Source: Umezawaea tangerina
GTDB lineage: Bacteria > Actinomycetota > Actinomycetes > Mycobacteriales > Pseudonocardiaceae
Assembly (NCBI RefSeq): GCF_003002815.1
Contig: NZ_PVTF01000001.1
Coordinates: 124,001-188,000, forward strand
DNA length: 64,000 nucleotides
Direction of reading: 5' to 3'
Below, piece after piece: positions 45,391 to 58,351 of the stretch (position 1 is its first letter; every line of letters starts with the position of its first letter). Under the pieces are notes generated by a model that saw nothing but the letters and a program-made list of their open reading frames with translations, was not told the DNA's origin and searched no databases. The position numbers and the translations under genes are program-made.

Positions 45391-46305
45391 GTGCAGCTCG
45401 GACTTGTGGGCCTCGGCAAGATGGGCTTCAACATGCGCGAGCGGATTCGCCGCGCGGGCCACGAGGTTGTCGGTTACGACCGCAACCCCGAGGTCACCGA
45501 CGCGAGTTCGCTCGCCGACCTGGTCGACAAGCTGGCAGCACCGCGCGTGGTGTGGGTGATGGTGCCCTCCGGCGACATCACCCGTAACACGATCGCCGAG
45601 CTGGGCGGGCTGCTGGCCCCCGGTGACCTCGTCATCGACGGCGGCAACTCCCGCTACACCGACGACAAGGTGAACGCCGAAGCGTTGGCGGACAAGGGGA
45701 TCGGCTACCTCGACGCCGGCGTGTCCGGTGGCGTGTGGGGCCTCGACAACGGCTACGGCCTGATGGTCGGCGGCGCCGCGGAGCACGTCGAGCTGGCGAT
45801 GCCGATCTTCGACGCGCTGCGCCCGGAGGGGCCGCGCGAGGAGGGCTTCGCGCACGCGGGAACCGTCGGCGCGGGCCACTTCGCGAAGATGATCCACAAC
45901 GGCATCGAGTACGGCCTGATGCAGGCGTACGCGGAGGGCTTCGAGCTCCTCGAGGCGTCCAAGCTCGTGGAGAACGTGCCCGCGACCATCAAGGCGTGGC
46001 AGCGCGGCACCGTCGTCCGGTCCTGGCTGCTCGACCTCCTGGTCCGCGCGCTCGACTCCGACCCCGAGCTGGACGACCTGCGCGGCCACGTCGAGGACTC
46101 CGGCGAAGGCCGGTGGACCGTCGAGGAGGCGATCAACCTCGCGGTGCCCGCGCCGGTGATCTCCGCCGCGCTGTTCGCCCGGTTCGCCTCCCGTCAGGAC
46201 GACTCGCCCGCCATGCGCGCGGTCGCCGCACTGCGCAACCAGTTCGGTGGCCACGCCGTCACCGCCGCCGGGCCGTCGTCCGGCAGCGGCAGCACGCAGG
46301 GCTGA
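45391..46305 (+). CDS. gnd: 6-phosphogluconate dehydrogenase (decarboxylating, short NAD-type)
   Basis: Protein of 304 residues with an N-terminal Rossmann fold ([17 protein letters not shown], about 3-19), the [21 protein letters not shown] substrate loop (about 110-130) and the catalytic Lys/Asn in [21 protein letters not shown] (about 165-186). At about 300 residues it belongs to the shorter GntZ/YqeC-like class that usually prefers NAD. It oxidises 6-phosphogluconate to ribulose-5-phosphate and CO2. GTG start. Its location between dnaN and recF is conserved in many actinobacteria. Confidence 0.93.
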   Translation: MQLGLVGLGKMGFNMRERIRRAGHEVVGYDRNPEVTDASSLADLVDKLAAPRVVWVMVPSGDITRNTIAELGGLLAPGDLVIDGGNSRYTDDKVNAEALADKGIGYLDAGVSGGVWGLDNGYGLMVGGAAEHVELAMPIFDALRPEGPREEGFAHAGTVGAGHFAKMIHNGIEYGLMQAYAEGFELLEASKLVENVPATIKAWQRGTVVRSWLLDLLVRALDSDPELDDLRGHVEDSGEGRWTVEEAINLAVPAPVISAALFARFASRQDDSPAMRAVAALRNQFGGHAVTAAGPSSGSGSTQG

Positions 46306-46313
46306 CACCCCCG

Positions 46314-47465
46314 TTGTACGTCAGGCACCTCCAGGTCAGCGACTTCCGCTCGTGGGAGCGCGCGGACCTGGCGTTCGAGCCGGGGGTCAGCGTGCTGGTC
46401 GGGCCGAACGGCCAGGGCAAGACGAACCTGGTCGAAGCGCTCGGCTACGTGGCCACGCTCGGGTCGCACCGGGTGGCCACCGACCTGCCGCTGATCCGGC
46501 ACGGCAGCCCCCGCGCGGTCGTGCGGACCGCTGTCGTCAACGACGGCCGCGAACTGCTGGTCGAACTGGAGATCACGGCGGGCAAGGCCAACCGGGCGCG
46601 GGTCAACCGCGGCCCGGTGCCCCGCCCCCGTGACGTGCTGGGCATCCTGCGCACCGTGCTGTTCGCGCCGGAGGACCTGGCGCTGGTGCGCGGCGACCCC
46701 GGCGAACGCCGCAGGTTCCTCGACGACATGCTCGTGGCGCGCGCACCCCGGTACGCCGGGGTGCGCAGCGACTACGAACGGGTGCTCAAGCAGCGCGGCG
46801 CACTGCTGAAGACCGCGGGAGCCGCCCGCCGGGCCGGGCGGTCCGGTGACATCAGCACCCTCGACGTGTGGGACGGGCACCTCGCCAAGCACGGCGCCGA
46901 ACTGCTCGCGGCCCGGCTCGACCTGGTCGCGGACATCGCACCGCACGTCGCCGCCTCCTACGCGGAAGTGGCACCGGAGTCCCGCCCCGCGCGGATCGGC
47001 TACCGGTCGAGCCTCGGCGAGTCGCAACCCGAGGGCTTCGGCAGACCGGACGGACCGCGCGCCGACCGCGAAGCGCTGGAGGCCGCGATGCTCACCGAGC
47101 TGCACCGGGTCCGCCCCCAGGAGATCGACCGCGGCGTCTGCCTGGTCGGCCCGCACCGCGACGAGCTCGAACTGGCCCTCGGTGAACTGCCTGCGAAGGG
47201 TTACGCCAGTCACGGAGAGTCGTGGTCGTTCGCGCTGGCGCTCCGCCTCGGCGGCTACGAGCTGCTGCGGGGCGACGGCGCCGAACCGGTCCTCGTGCTG
47301 GACGACGTGTTCGCCGAGCTGGACCGCGGCCGCCGACGGCAGCTGGCCAAGGTCGCGGCCGCCGCGGAGCAGGTGCTCATCACCGCGGCCGTGGCGGAGG
47401 ACGTTCCCGAAGAGCTCGACGGTGCTCGGTTCGAGGTCCGCCACGGGGAGGTGCACAGTGCCTGA
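46314..47465 (+). CDS. recF: DNA replication and repair protein RecF
   Basis: SMC-like ATPase of 383 residues acting in gap repair with RecO and RecR. Walker [17 protein letters not shown] (about 31-46), signature [18 protein letters not shown] (about 302-319) and Walker [18 protein letters not shown] (about 323-339) are present. The protein begins [13 protein letters not shown]; the only suitable start is TTG at 46314, 8 bp after gnd, with a poor Shine-Dalgarno. That is consistent with translational coupling and low expression. Confidence 0.95.
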   Translation: MYVRHLQVSDFRSWERADLAFEPGVSVLVGPNGQGKTNLVEALGYVATLGSHRVATDLPLIRHGSPRAVVRTAVVNDGRELLVELEITAGKANRARVNRGPVPRPRDVLGILRTVLFAPEDLALVRGDPGERRRFLDDMLVARAPRYAGVRSDYERVLKQRGALLKTAGAARRAGRSGDISTLDVWDGHLAKHGAELLAARLDLVADIAPHVAASYAEVAPESRPARIGYRSSLGESQPEGFGRPDGPRADREALEAAMLTELHRVRPQEIDRGVCLVGPHRDELELALGELPAKGYASHGESWSFALALRLGGYELLRGDGAEPVLVLDDVFAELDRGRRRQLAKVAAAAEQVLITAAVAEDVPEELDGARFEVRHGEVHSA

Positions 47466-48105
47466 GGACGTCCCTCGAACGGGTGTGACAAGTCGCACAA
47501 CTGGGGACAACCCTGTGGATGGTGTGGATAACTCGCCACAAAATGCGGACATATCCACAGCCGGAGTCACTCCAGAGGGTGTTCTGTCCCCAGCTGACGG
47601 TGAAACCCTCAAGGGGTCGGACCTCGCGCGGGCGGCACTGGAGGCGGCGCGCGCCTCGGCGAAGGCCCGTGGCAAGCAGGGCGGACGGCGGACGACGGGT
47701 GGCGCGAACCGGTCGAAGCGACGCCGCTGGTCGGGAGCGGGCCCGGACGACCGGGACCCCCAGCCGCTGGGCAGGCTGGCCTCGCGCGTCGCGGCCGACC
47801 ACGGGTGGGCCGAACGCCTCGCGGGCGGCAACGTGTTCGGGAAGTGGGCCAAGCTGGTCGGCGAGGACGTCGCCGAACACGCCAAACCGATCACGCTGAG
47901 CGACGGCGAGCTGACGGTGCAGGCGGACTCCACGGCATGGGCCACGCAGCTGCGGTTGTTGCAGCGCGAGCTCATCAAGCGCATCGCGGCGGGGGTCGGC
48001 GACGGCGTGGTGAAGAAGCTGAAGGTGCAAGGTCCCCAGGCTCCCAACTGGCGATTCGGCCCCAGGCACGCTCCAGGGCGCGGCCCACGTGATACCTACG
48101 GCTGA
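47458..48105 (+). CDS. dciA: DciA-family (DUF721) helicase-loader protein
   Basis: Protein of 215 residues with a disordered N-terminal region (about 1-95) and the C-terminal DUF721/DciA domain (about 100-190, [51 protein letters not shown]). DciA interacts with the replicative helicase in bacteria lacking DnaC. The GTG at 47458 overlaps the recF 3' end by 8 bp. Codons about 15-34 overlie a cluster of DnaA-box-like sequences. Confidence 0.9.
   Translation: MPEDVPRTGVTSRTTGDNPVDGVDNSPQNADISTAGVTPEGVLSPADGETLKGSDLARAALEAARASAKARGKQGGRRTTGGANRSKRRRWSGAGPDDRDPQPLGRLASRVAADHGWAERLAGGNVFGKWAKLVGEDVAEHAKPITLSDGELTVQADSTAWATQLRLLQRELIKRIAAGVGDGVVKKLKVQGPQAPNWRFGPRHAPGRGPRDTYG
47502..47559. promoter_or_regulatory. 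DnaA-box cluster in the 5' part of dciA
   Basis: Four 9-mers lie within 58 bp: TGGGGACAA 47502, TGTGGATGG 47514, TGTGGATAA 47523 (complement of the classic TTATCCACA) and ATATCCACA 47551. The middle two are directly adjacent. Confidence 0.55.
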
Positions 48106-48262
48106 GGCGCGATAATCGTTCAGCGGCGATCCTGTGGCGCACTGAGCGCTCACCAGCCGATTCGACCCCCATGGTCGGCCGATCGCCACGTCCGGGTCAA
48201 GTTGAGAGCCTCTGCGAGCAAACCAGGGGTGTCCTTGGCGCATCCTGGCTCGATCCGACCGG

Positions 48263-48268
48263 TAGAAT
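48263..48268 (+). promoter_or_regulatory. -10 element of the gyrBA promoter
   Basis: TAGAAT is followed by a short leader to the gyrB start at 48343. No convincing -35 is visible at 16-19 bp, so the promoter may be supercoiling-sensitive or use an activator. The 237-bp gap 48106-48342 otherwise shows nothing. Confidence 0.4.
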
Positions 48269-48270
48269 AA

Positions 48271-50310
<2,040 letters not shown>

Positions 50311-50363
50311 CGCCGCCCGTCCACCTGTAGACCTGCTCGCCTGGCGAAGAGGAAAGAAGAACC

Positions 50364-52889
<2,526 letters not shown>

Positions 52890-52915
52890 CGCGGACGAGA
52901 GGTTGAGGACAGCTC

Positions 52916-54052
52916 GTGACTTCATCCGAGAACCCGGACGGTCGGGACGCGGACAAGACGGCGGTGATCACCAAACCCGTGCTCCAGGGTGGTGATCAGG
53001 GAACCAAGGCCAAGGACGCCGACAAGGCGACCAAGCCGGGCGGTGCGGACAAGGCCGTCGAACCGCCGGTACCCGATGGAGCGACCGTCTCCCTCGCGAA
53101 GCCGAACCTGACCTCGACACCGGCGGCGGGGCAGCCCGCTGCCAAGCAGCCGGAGGCCCCGAAGCAGGCCGCGTCGAAGCCCGCCGCCACCCCGGCCAAG
53201 CCGGAGGCCAAGGCCCCGGCGCAGCCCGAGGCGAAGGCGGCGACCCCGGCGCAGGCTCCGGCTCCCGCGAAGGCTCCAGCTCCTGCAAAGGCTCCAGCTC
53301 AAGCACCGGCGAAGGCCCAGGCACCGGCGAAGCCGGAGGCCAAGCCCGAACCGAAGGCGGAGGCACCCACCGTGGTGACCCCGCCGGAGGGGTTGGACCT
53401 GGTCGCGGCCGCGCCGCCGCCCTGGCAGCGGGTCACCAGCGACCAGCAGTACGCCGAGGCGCAAACGGTTGGCTACCCGACGAGCGACGACGTCGCACCG
53501 GTCGAGTCGGCCCCCGCCGAGCCCCAGCCCGCCTACCCGGCGCAGGACCCGGACACGATCGCGGTCGCGCGCCCGGTCGTCACGGGGACGGCGGCACCGC
53601 AGTCGGCGGGCAACCGCACCTCGGTGAACCTCGGTTCGTCGAGCGCGCGCCAGACCGCCGCGGCGCCCAGCGCCAGGCGACCCGGCCGCGGACCGCGTCG
53701 GGCGAGCTTGCAGGTCAAGCGCGTCGACCCGTGGTCGGTGCTGAAGCTCGCGCTCGTGCTGAGCGTGGCGCTGTTCTTCGTGTGGCTGGTGGCCATCGGC
53801 GTGCTGTACGGCGTGCTGAACGGCATGGGCGTGTGGGACAAGATCAACAACACCGCCCAGGACCTGCTGTCCGGCAGCGACCAGGCAGGCGACCCGCTCA
53901 TCAGCGCGGGGCGAGTGTTCGGCGTCGCGGCGATCGTCGGCGCGGTGAACATCGTGTTGTTCACGGCGTTGGCCACGGTCAGCGCGTTCGTCTACAACGT
54001 GTCCGCGGACCTCGCGGGTGGCCTGGAGGTCACGCTCTCCGAGCGCGAATGA
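52916..54052 (+). CDS. DUF3566 membrane protein
   Basis: Protein of 378 residues downstream of gyrA, equivalent in position to mycobacterial Rv0007. The N-terminal two-thirds (about 1-255) is Ala/Pro/Lys low-complexity with PAKAPA-type repeats. The C-terminal DUF3566 domain (about 260-375) has two membrane helices (LALVLSVALFFVWLVAIGVLYGVL and FGVAAIVGAVNIVLFTALATVSAFVYNV) joined by a conserved GVWDKINNTAQDL segment. GTG start 26 bp after gyrA. Function unknown. Confidence 0.9.
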   Translation: MTSSENPDGRDADKTAVITKPVLQGGDQGTKAKDADKATKPGGADKAVEPPVPDGATVSLAKPNLTSTPAAGQPAAKQPEAPKQAASKPAATPAKPEAKAPAQPEAKAATPAQAPAPAKAPAPAKAPAQAPAKAQAPAKPEAKPEPKAEAPTVVTPPEGLDLVAAAPPPWQRVTSDQQYAEAQTVGYPTSDDVAPVESAPAEPQPAYPAQDPDTIAVARPVVTGTAAPQSAGNRTSVNLGSSSARQTAAAPSARRPGRGPRRASLQVKRVDPWSVLKLALVLSVALFFVWLVAIGVLYGVLNGMGVWDKINNTAQDLLSGSDQAGDPLISAGRVFGVAAIVGAVNIVLFTALATVSAFVYNVSADLAGGLEVTLSERE

Positions 54053-54129
54053 TCAGCGTGAGTTGATCTAGGCACCCCCGATTTGGGGCAGCGACAGGCA
54101 GTGCGGTAATCTTCCTGTCGTTGCACCAA

Positions 54130-54203
54130 GGGCCTATAGCTCAGACGGTTAGAGCACTTCGCTGATAACGAAGGGGTCGGAGGTTCGAGTCCTCCTAGGC
54201 CCA
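54130..54203 (+). tRNA. tRNA-Ile (GAT)
   Basis: The 74-nt cloverleaf has acceptor GGGCCTA/TAGGCCC, D-arm with TAGCTCAGACGGTTAGAGC, anticodon loop CTGATAA (anticodon GAT) closed by CTTCG/CGAAG, and T-arm GGAGG-TTCGAGT-CCTCC. Discriminator A. CCA is not encoded. Confidence 0.97.
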
Positions 54204-54346
54204 CGATCGATCACGTGAGAGCGGCTGGTTCCGCGCCAGCCACCTCCGATCGTTATAACATTGGGGATCGCCCCACTCCATCTGGGAAATCTGTTTCCCG
54301 GACCTCCCGGCGGGCAGCCGGAACCTTCGAAGGGGAGCTTTCGAAC

Positions 54347-54466
54347 ATGAAGAAGATCATCGCTCTGGTTGCGGTCGCAGGTGCCGTGCTGCTGTTCGTG
54401 AAGCGCAGCAAGGCCGCCAAGGCCGACGCCGACCTCTGGCGCGAGGCCACCGCCCCCACGGACTGA
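54347..54466 (+). CDS. DLW-39 family micro-protein
   Basis: Protein of 39 residues starting MKKIIALVAVAGAVLLF, a single membrane helix, then a basic stretch and the family signature ADLWREAT. The ATG has AAGGGGAG upstream. DLW-39 proteins are conserved next to tRNA-Ile/Ala near the origin in actinobacteria. Function unknown. Confidence 0.88.
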   Translation: MKKIIALVAVAGAVLLFVKRSKAAKADADLWREATAPTD

Positions 54467-54502
54467 ACCCTGCGAGGGCGGGCGAACTGCCGGCCCCCGA
54501 AA

Positions 54503-54575
54503 GGGGACGTAGCTCAATTGGCAGAGCACCGCCTTTGCAAGGCGGGGGTTAGGGGTTCGATTCCCCTCGTCTCCA
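54503..54575 (+). tRNA. tRNA-Ala (TGC)
   Basis: The 73-nt cloverleaf has acceptor GGGGACG/CGTCTCC, D-arm TAGCTCAATTGGCAGAGC, anticodon loop TTTGCAA (anticodon TGC) closed by CGCCT/AGGCG, and T-arm AGGGG-TTCGATT-CCCCT. Discriminator A is followed by CCG, so CCA is not fully encoded. Confidence 0.97.
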
Positions 54576-54589
54576 CCGAAGTACTCACG

Positions 54590-54630
54590 AACAAGCCCCT
54601 ACTCGCCACGCTGCGAGGAGGGGCTTGTTT
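54590..54630. terminator. bidirectional terminator after tRNA-Ala and doxX
   Basis: The stem aacaagcccct/aggggcttgtt is extended by ctcgc/gcgag with one mismatch between, around cacgct. TTT follows on the right. Confidence 0.82.
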
Positions 54631-54649
54631 GCGCTTGCGGTCGTGCAGA

Positions 54650-55066
54650 TCAAGCGGTCTGGAGCTCCGGCGTGGACCGCCGGGAAGCCAACACCTTGTC
54701 CAGCGCCCAAGCACCGGAACCGGTGAAGACCAGCAGCAGGAACACCCACGAGTACACCGCGGCGAGCTCACCCGAGTTCTCGATGGGGAGCAGACCCTTC
54801 GGCTGGTGCACGGTGAAGTACGCGTACGCCATGGAACCCGAAGTGATCAGCGCGGCGACCCTGGTCCACAGACCCAGCAGGATCAAGGACCCGCCGACGA
54901 GCTCGATCACACCAGCGGGCCCGCTGGGCCAGGTGGTGATCGGAACGGCGGGCTTCGTGGTGAACAAGCCGAACACGTGCTGGAGTCCGTGGCACGTGAA
55001 CAACAGGCCCACGACGATCCTGAACAGAGCCAGTGCGTGGTCTCGACCTCGGTCGATAAAGCTCAT
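54650..55066 (-). CDS. DoxX-family membrane protein
   Basis: Protein of 138 residues with four hydrophobic helices and DoxX signatures (ALALFRIVVGLLFTCHGLQHVFG at the start; GVIELVGGSLILLGLWTRVAAL in the middle). Actinobacterial DoxX proteins link radical-detoxifying enzymes at the membrane (MRC complex in Mycobacterium: SodA-DoxX-SseA), but no partner is adjacent here. ATG start; convergent with tRNA-Ala across a shared terminator. Confidence 0.87.
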   Translation of the reverse strand: MSFIDRGRDHALALFRIVVGLLFTCHGLQHVFGLFTTKPAVPITTWPSGPAGVIELVGGSLILLGLWTRVAALITSGSMAYAYFTVHQPKGLLPIENSGELAAVYSWVFLLLVFTGSGAWALDKVLASRRSTPELQTA

Positions 55067-55186
55067 GTCTTGTCCTCACTAGCAGGGCGACCGGCAGGGT
55101 ATGGATCAAGCTAACGCTGCTGACATTGCGTGACTAGGTCGCCAACCTGTCGATCGTCGACAGCAAACTGATTGGATTCAGCTAAC

Positions 55187-55738
55187 TTGAACCGCCTGTT
55201 GACATCCGCAGTACCGACCCTGCTGCTGTTCGGCGTATTGGCTGGTTGCAGCACGGAGCAAGTGGCTGGGTCGCCGACTACCGTCAGCAAAAACAGTGTT
55301 GTGGTTACGACGACGACTACTCCATCCGAGATTCCAGGGGTACCCCAGCCGACTACGGATGGTGAATGCCCCTATCTTTCGTCCCCGGACGTCGCCCAGG
55401 CCAACGGGCAGCTCGTCCGCAAGGTCCGCCTGTCCGCGGACAAGCCGAACCCGGCCTGCTTCTTCTACGCGAACGCGACCGACGTCCAGCTCAGCGTCTG
55501 GGTCTACACCGGTGACCCGAAGACCGCGAAGGCGATCGTCGACCGGGCCGCCCCCATCGCCCAGTCCAGTCCCGCCACGTCGCCCGAGGGCTGGAACGGC
55601 GGCTCGCTCGTGTCCCCCGACGGAGCGGTGTACGCCGTGGCCAAGGGCGCGAACGCGGTCATCGTGACCAGCAACCAGGAGCAGACGATCAAGGCCCGCC
55701 GCATCACCGAGTCCGTCGTGCAGAAACTCGGCCTCTGA
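55187..55738 (+). CDS. putative lipoprotein (DUF2020-like)
   Basis: Protein of about 183 residues with a lipoprotein signal: NRLLTSAVPTLLLFGVLAGC, lipobox LAGC with the modified Cys at about residue 20. A Thr-rich linker and a domain starting DGECPYLSSPDVAQANGQ with a second Cys in NPACFFY follow. The pattern resembles actinobacterial DUF2020 lipoproteins, with moderate certainty. The start is uncertain: TTG at 55187 is preferred for signal-peptide shape, while TTG at 55172 is an in-frame alternative. Codon use near the start is less GC-rich than downstream. Confidence 0.72.
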   Translation: MNRLLTSAVPTLLLFGVLAGCSTEQVAGSPTTVSKNSVVVTTTTTPSEIPGVPQPTTDGECPYLSSPDVAQANGQLVRKVRLSADKPNPACFFYANATDVQLSVWVYTGDPKTAKAIVDRAAPIAQSSPATSPEGWNGGSLVSPDGAVYAVAKGANAVIVTSNQEQTIKARRITESVVQKLGL

Positions 55739-55755
55739 CCGACGCGGCGCAGGAC

Positions 55756-55782
55756 TTGCGCCTCCCACCGGGGGAGGCGCAA
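55756..55782 (+). terminator. hairpin between lipoprotein and MerR genes
   Basis: ttgcgcctccc / gggaggcgcaa is an 11-bp perfect stem with a 5-nt loop, 17 bp after the lipoprotein stop and just before the merR start. Confidence 0.65.
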
Positions 55783-55792
55783 GAGTGGCGGC

Positions 55793-56680
55793 GTGCTCCT
55801 AGCCATCGGTGAACTGGCCCGTCGAACCGGTCTCACGGTCAAGGCCGTCCGCTTCTACGCCGACCGCGGCCTCGTCCCACCGACCAGCCGCGACCCCAAC
55901 GGCCACCGCCTCTTCCCCGAGGACGCCATCGTCCGATTGGGGCTAGTGCGAACGCTGCGGGACCTCGGCGTCGACCTCCCGACCATCCGGGAAATTTTGC
56001 ACCGCCAAGTCGCACTCGCCGACCTCGCCACGACCCACGCCGATGCGCTAGAGGCACGAATCCGCTCACTCCGCCGCCACCAGGCGGTGCTCCGCCTCAC
56101 CGCCAAGCACCACCTCACACCCACGGAGCTCAGCCTCGTGCACAAGCTGGCGACCCTGTCCGAAACCGAACGCCACCACCTCGTCGCCGACTTCCTCGCC
56201 ACCACCCTCCCCGACGTCGACCCCGGCATCCACCGCTCCCTGACCCCGGAGCTCCCCGCCGACCCGACCACCGCCCAGCTGGAGGCGTGGCTAGAACTCG
56301 CCGACCTCACCCAGGACCTGGACTTCCGCAGCACCTTGCGCAAGTTGGCGACCAACCACTCCGAGGACGCCAAGCCCCTGCAACGAGACCTGGTCGCCAC
56401 CATCCGCGACGAAACCGCCCACGCCCTCGCGACCGGACTGGACCCGACCTCCGCGGAAGCGGCAGAGGTCGTCTCGACCGTCATCGCCCACTACGCGAAG
56501 GCCACCGGCCACCCCGACGACCTCCAGCACCGCCTCGCCGACCGCCTGCGAACCGCCTGCGACCCCCGCCGCGAGCGCTACCAAGAACTCCTGGCCACCA
56601 TCAACAACTGGCCGGAACCCCACAGCACCATCCCCGCCCTGACCTGGTTCACCACAGCCCTGCAAGCCCAGGCCGCTTGA
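55793..56680 (+). CDS. MerR-family transcriptional regulator
   Basis: Protein of 295 residues. The N-terminal MerR winged helix (about 1-75, IGELARRTGLTVKAVRFYADRGLVPPTSRDPNGHRLF) is followed by a long helical domain (about 80-290) without cysteine clusters, so it is not a metal sensor. The size fits TipA/effector-type or antibiotic-responsive MerR proteins. GTG start at 55793. Its target is unknown; the following space is occupied by a MITE-like repeat. Confidence 0.86.
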   Translation: MLLAIGELARRTGLTVKAVRFYADRGLVPPTSRDPNGHRLFPEDAIVRLGLVRTLRDLGVDLPTIREILHRQVALADLATTHADALEARIRSLRRHQAVLRLTAKHHLTPTELSLVHKLATLSETERHHLVADFLATTLPDVDPGIHRSLTPELPADPTTAQLEAWLELADLTQDLDFRSTLRKLATNHSEDAKPLQRDLVATIRDETAHALATGLDPTSAEAAEVVSTVIAHYAKATGHPDDLQHRLADRLRTACDPRRERYQELLATINNWPEPHSTIPALTWFTTALQAQAA

Positions 56681-56791
56681 TAGCAGCAACGGGGCAGCTG
56701 CGACAACACCCCCGGACACGTCTCAGCCCCGATCCCGGCGAACCGGTATCGGGGCTGTCGACGAGCTGTCACACAGCTGCAAGCACAACTA

Positions 56792-56954
56792 GGGCGTGTA
56801 TCGAAGTCCGTGTTCGCGGTAGCCGGGCCTGAGGCGGCCCCTGGGGGCACGGCCTGGTGGTCCGCATACAACAGCGGTATGCGGACCACCAGGCCGCACC
56901 GCCAGGAACCACCTCAGGCGCGACTCCCATCGAACGAGACTTCGATACACGCCC
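56792..56954. mobile_element. 163-bp nested inverted-repeat element (MITE-like)
   Basis: Perfect 17-bp termini (gggcgtgtatcgaagtc at 56792, its complement ending at 56954) enclose a second, 20-bp perfect inverted repeat (56850-56869 with 56877-56896, loop aacagcg) and a nearly perfect 11-bp pair (gcctgaggcgg / ccacctcaggc). The element has no coding capacity and lies between convergent genes. The ends resemble terminal repeats of actinobacterial IS elements. No clear target duplication is seen. Confidence 0.65.
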
Positions 56955-56979
56955 CAGGAGAAGCGCTCACCGAAAGGCG

Positions 56980-57729
56980 TCACACCTTCCGGTCAGCCAC
57001 CTGCCCGTTCCGCGCGTGCTCGGCATCCGCCGACCGACTCGCGAAATCCGTCGGCTTCGGCGTGGGCGTCGTCCCGGTGGCCGTGCCGGGCGTCGTGTCC
57101 GTCTTCGTCACCGGCTCGGGAACCGGGACCGGCTCCTCGTGCAGTTGGACCTCCTCCGGGCGACGGGTGAGCGCCACGTACCCGGCGACCGCGGCCGCGG
57201 TCAGCACGCCGAGGACCCAGGGCCAGCGGCGCCTGGTCTTCGGGGTCTCGCGGGCGAAGTCCTTGCGGGCCTGCTTGGCGGCCTTGCGCACGTCCTTCGC
57301 CCGGACCTTCGCGTCCTTGCGGGCGCGGTCGGCGGCCTTCGCGACCTCCTTGCGGACGCCGTCGGCCTTGACCATCAGGTCGGCGCGGGCCTTGCCGCTG
57401 CGCTTGGCCAGCTGCTTGCGCTGCTTGGCCAGCTTCTTCCGGGTGCGCCGCGTCGACTTCTCGACTTCCTCGACCTTGCCCGCGAGCGTGTCGGCGGTCT
57501 CGGCGAACACACCGCGGAGCTGGTCGGCGGTGACGCCGCGCTCGGCGAGCTTGGTCTCCGCCTTGCCCGCGAGCTGCACCGCCGCGTCCGCACCCGCGTG
57601 GCCTGCGCGGACCGCGCCGCGACGCGCCGCACGCAAACCGGTTCCGACGGCCTTGCCGACCGACTCACCGGCTCGGGTCATGGCCTGCACCTCGTCCATA
57701 TCGCGCTCCAGAAGCTGTCGGTCAGTCAT
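56980..57729 (-). CDS. CwsA-like coiled-coil membrane protein
   Basis: Protein of 249 residues: helical N-domain (about 1-75), a long Lys/Arg/Ala-rich coiled-coil (about 80-165), one membrane helix (RWPWVLGVLTAAAVAGYVAL, about 170-190) and an extracellular Pro/Thr-rich tail. It sits between the tRNA/doxX region and ppiA, the position of Mycobacterium cwsA (Rv0008c), which interacts with Wag31 and CrgA in polar growth. Identity is inferred from position and topology; sequence similarity cannot be judged by eye. Confidence 0.7.
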   Translation of the reverse strand: MTDRQLLERDMDEVQAMTRAGESVGKAVGTGLRAARRGAVRAGHAGADAAVQLAGKAETKLAERGVTADQLRGVFAETADTLAGKVEEVEKSTRRTRKKLAKQRKQLAKRSGKARADLMVKADGVRKEVAKAADRARKDAKVRAKDVRKAAKQARKDFARETPKTRRRWPWVLGVLTAAAVAGYVALTRRPEEVQLHEEPVPVPEPVTKTDTTPGTATGTTPTPKPTDFASRSADAEHARNGQVADRKV

Positions 57730-57792
57730 GCACTAGGCATACCCATCCTGCCCGTTCCTGAACATTCGCGCCCGGGATGGCACGATGGTGTG

Positions 57793-58341
57793 GTGGCTGA
57801 CAGCAACGAATCCTTCGTCGGGACCAAGGTGACCGCGACTCTGCACACCTCGCAGGGCGACATCCGGATCAACCTCTTCCCCGACCACGCCCCCAAGACG
57901 GTGGCCAACTTCGTCGGTTTGGCCGAAGGCACGAAGCAGTACACCGACGCCAACGCGAGTGGCACCAAGTCCGGGCCCTTCTACGACGGCTCGATCTTCC
58001 ACCGCGTGATCTCCGGCTTCATGCTGCAGGGCGGTGACCCCACCGGCACCGGCCGCGGCGGTCCCGGCTACAAGTTCGCGGACGAGTTCCACCCGGAGCT
58101 GCAGTTCACGAAGCCGTACCTGCTGGCGATGGCGAACGCCGGGCCGAACACCAACGGCTCGCAGTTCTTCATCACCGTGGGCCCGACCACGTGGCTCAAC
58201 TTCAAGCACACCATCTTCGGCGAGGTGGCCGACGCCGAGTCGCAGGCCGTGGTGGACAAGATCGGCGCCACGCCGACCGTCGCGGGCGACCGCCCCGCCA
58301 CCGACGTGGTGATCGAAAAGGTCGCCATCGAGCGGGCCTGA
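57793..58341 (+). CDS. ppiA: peptidyl-prolyl cis-trans isomerase, cyclophilin type
   Basis: Cytosolic cyclophilin of 182 residues. FHRVISGFMLQGGDPTGTGRGGPGYKF contains the catalytic Arg and Gln, and LLAMANAGPNTNGSQFFITVGPTTWLNFKHTIFGEV contains the binding-pocket Phe, Trp and His. GTG start at 57793, with an adjacent in-frame GTG at 57790. Lies 10 bp upstream of the rhomboid gene on the same strand; synteny matches mycobacterial ppiA. Confidence 0.94.
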   Translation: MADSNESFVGTKVTATLHTSQGDIRINLFPDHAPKTVANFVGLAEGTKQYTDANASGTKSGPFYDGSIFHRVISGFMLQGGDPTGTGRGGPGYKFADEFHPELQFTKPYLLAMANAGPNTNGSQFFITVGPTTWLNFKHTIFGEVADAESQAVVDKIGATPTVAGDRPATDVVIEKVAIERA

Positions 58342-58351
58342 TCCCACTCCG

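Noticed and set aside
54991-55004. parS-like ggcacgtgaac inside doxX
   Set aside because: It shares only the central CACGTGAA and lacks the flanking TTT/AAA symmetry.
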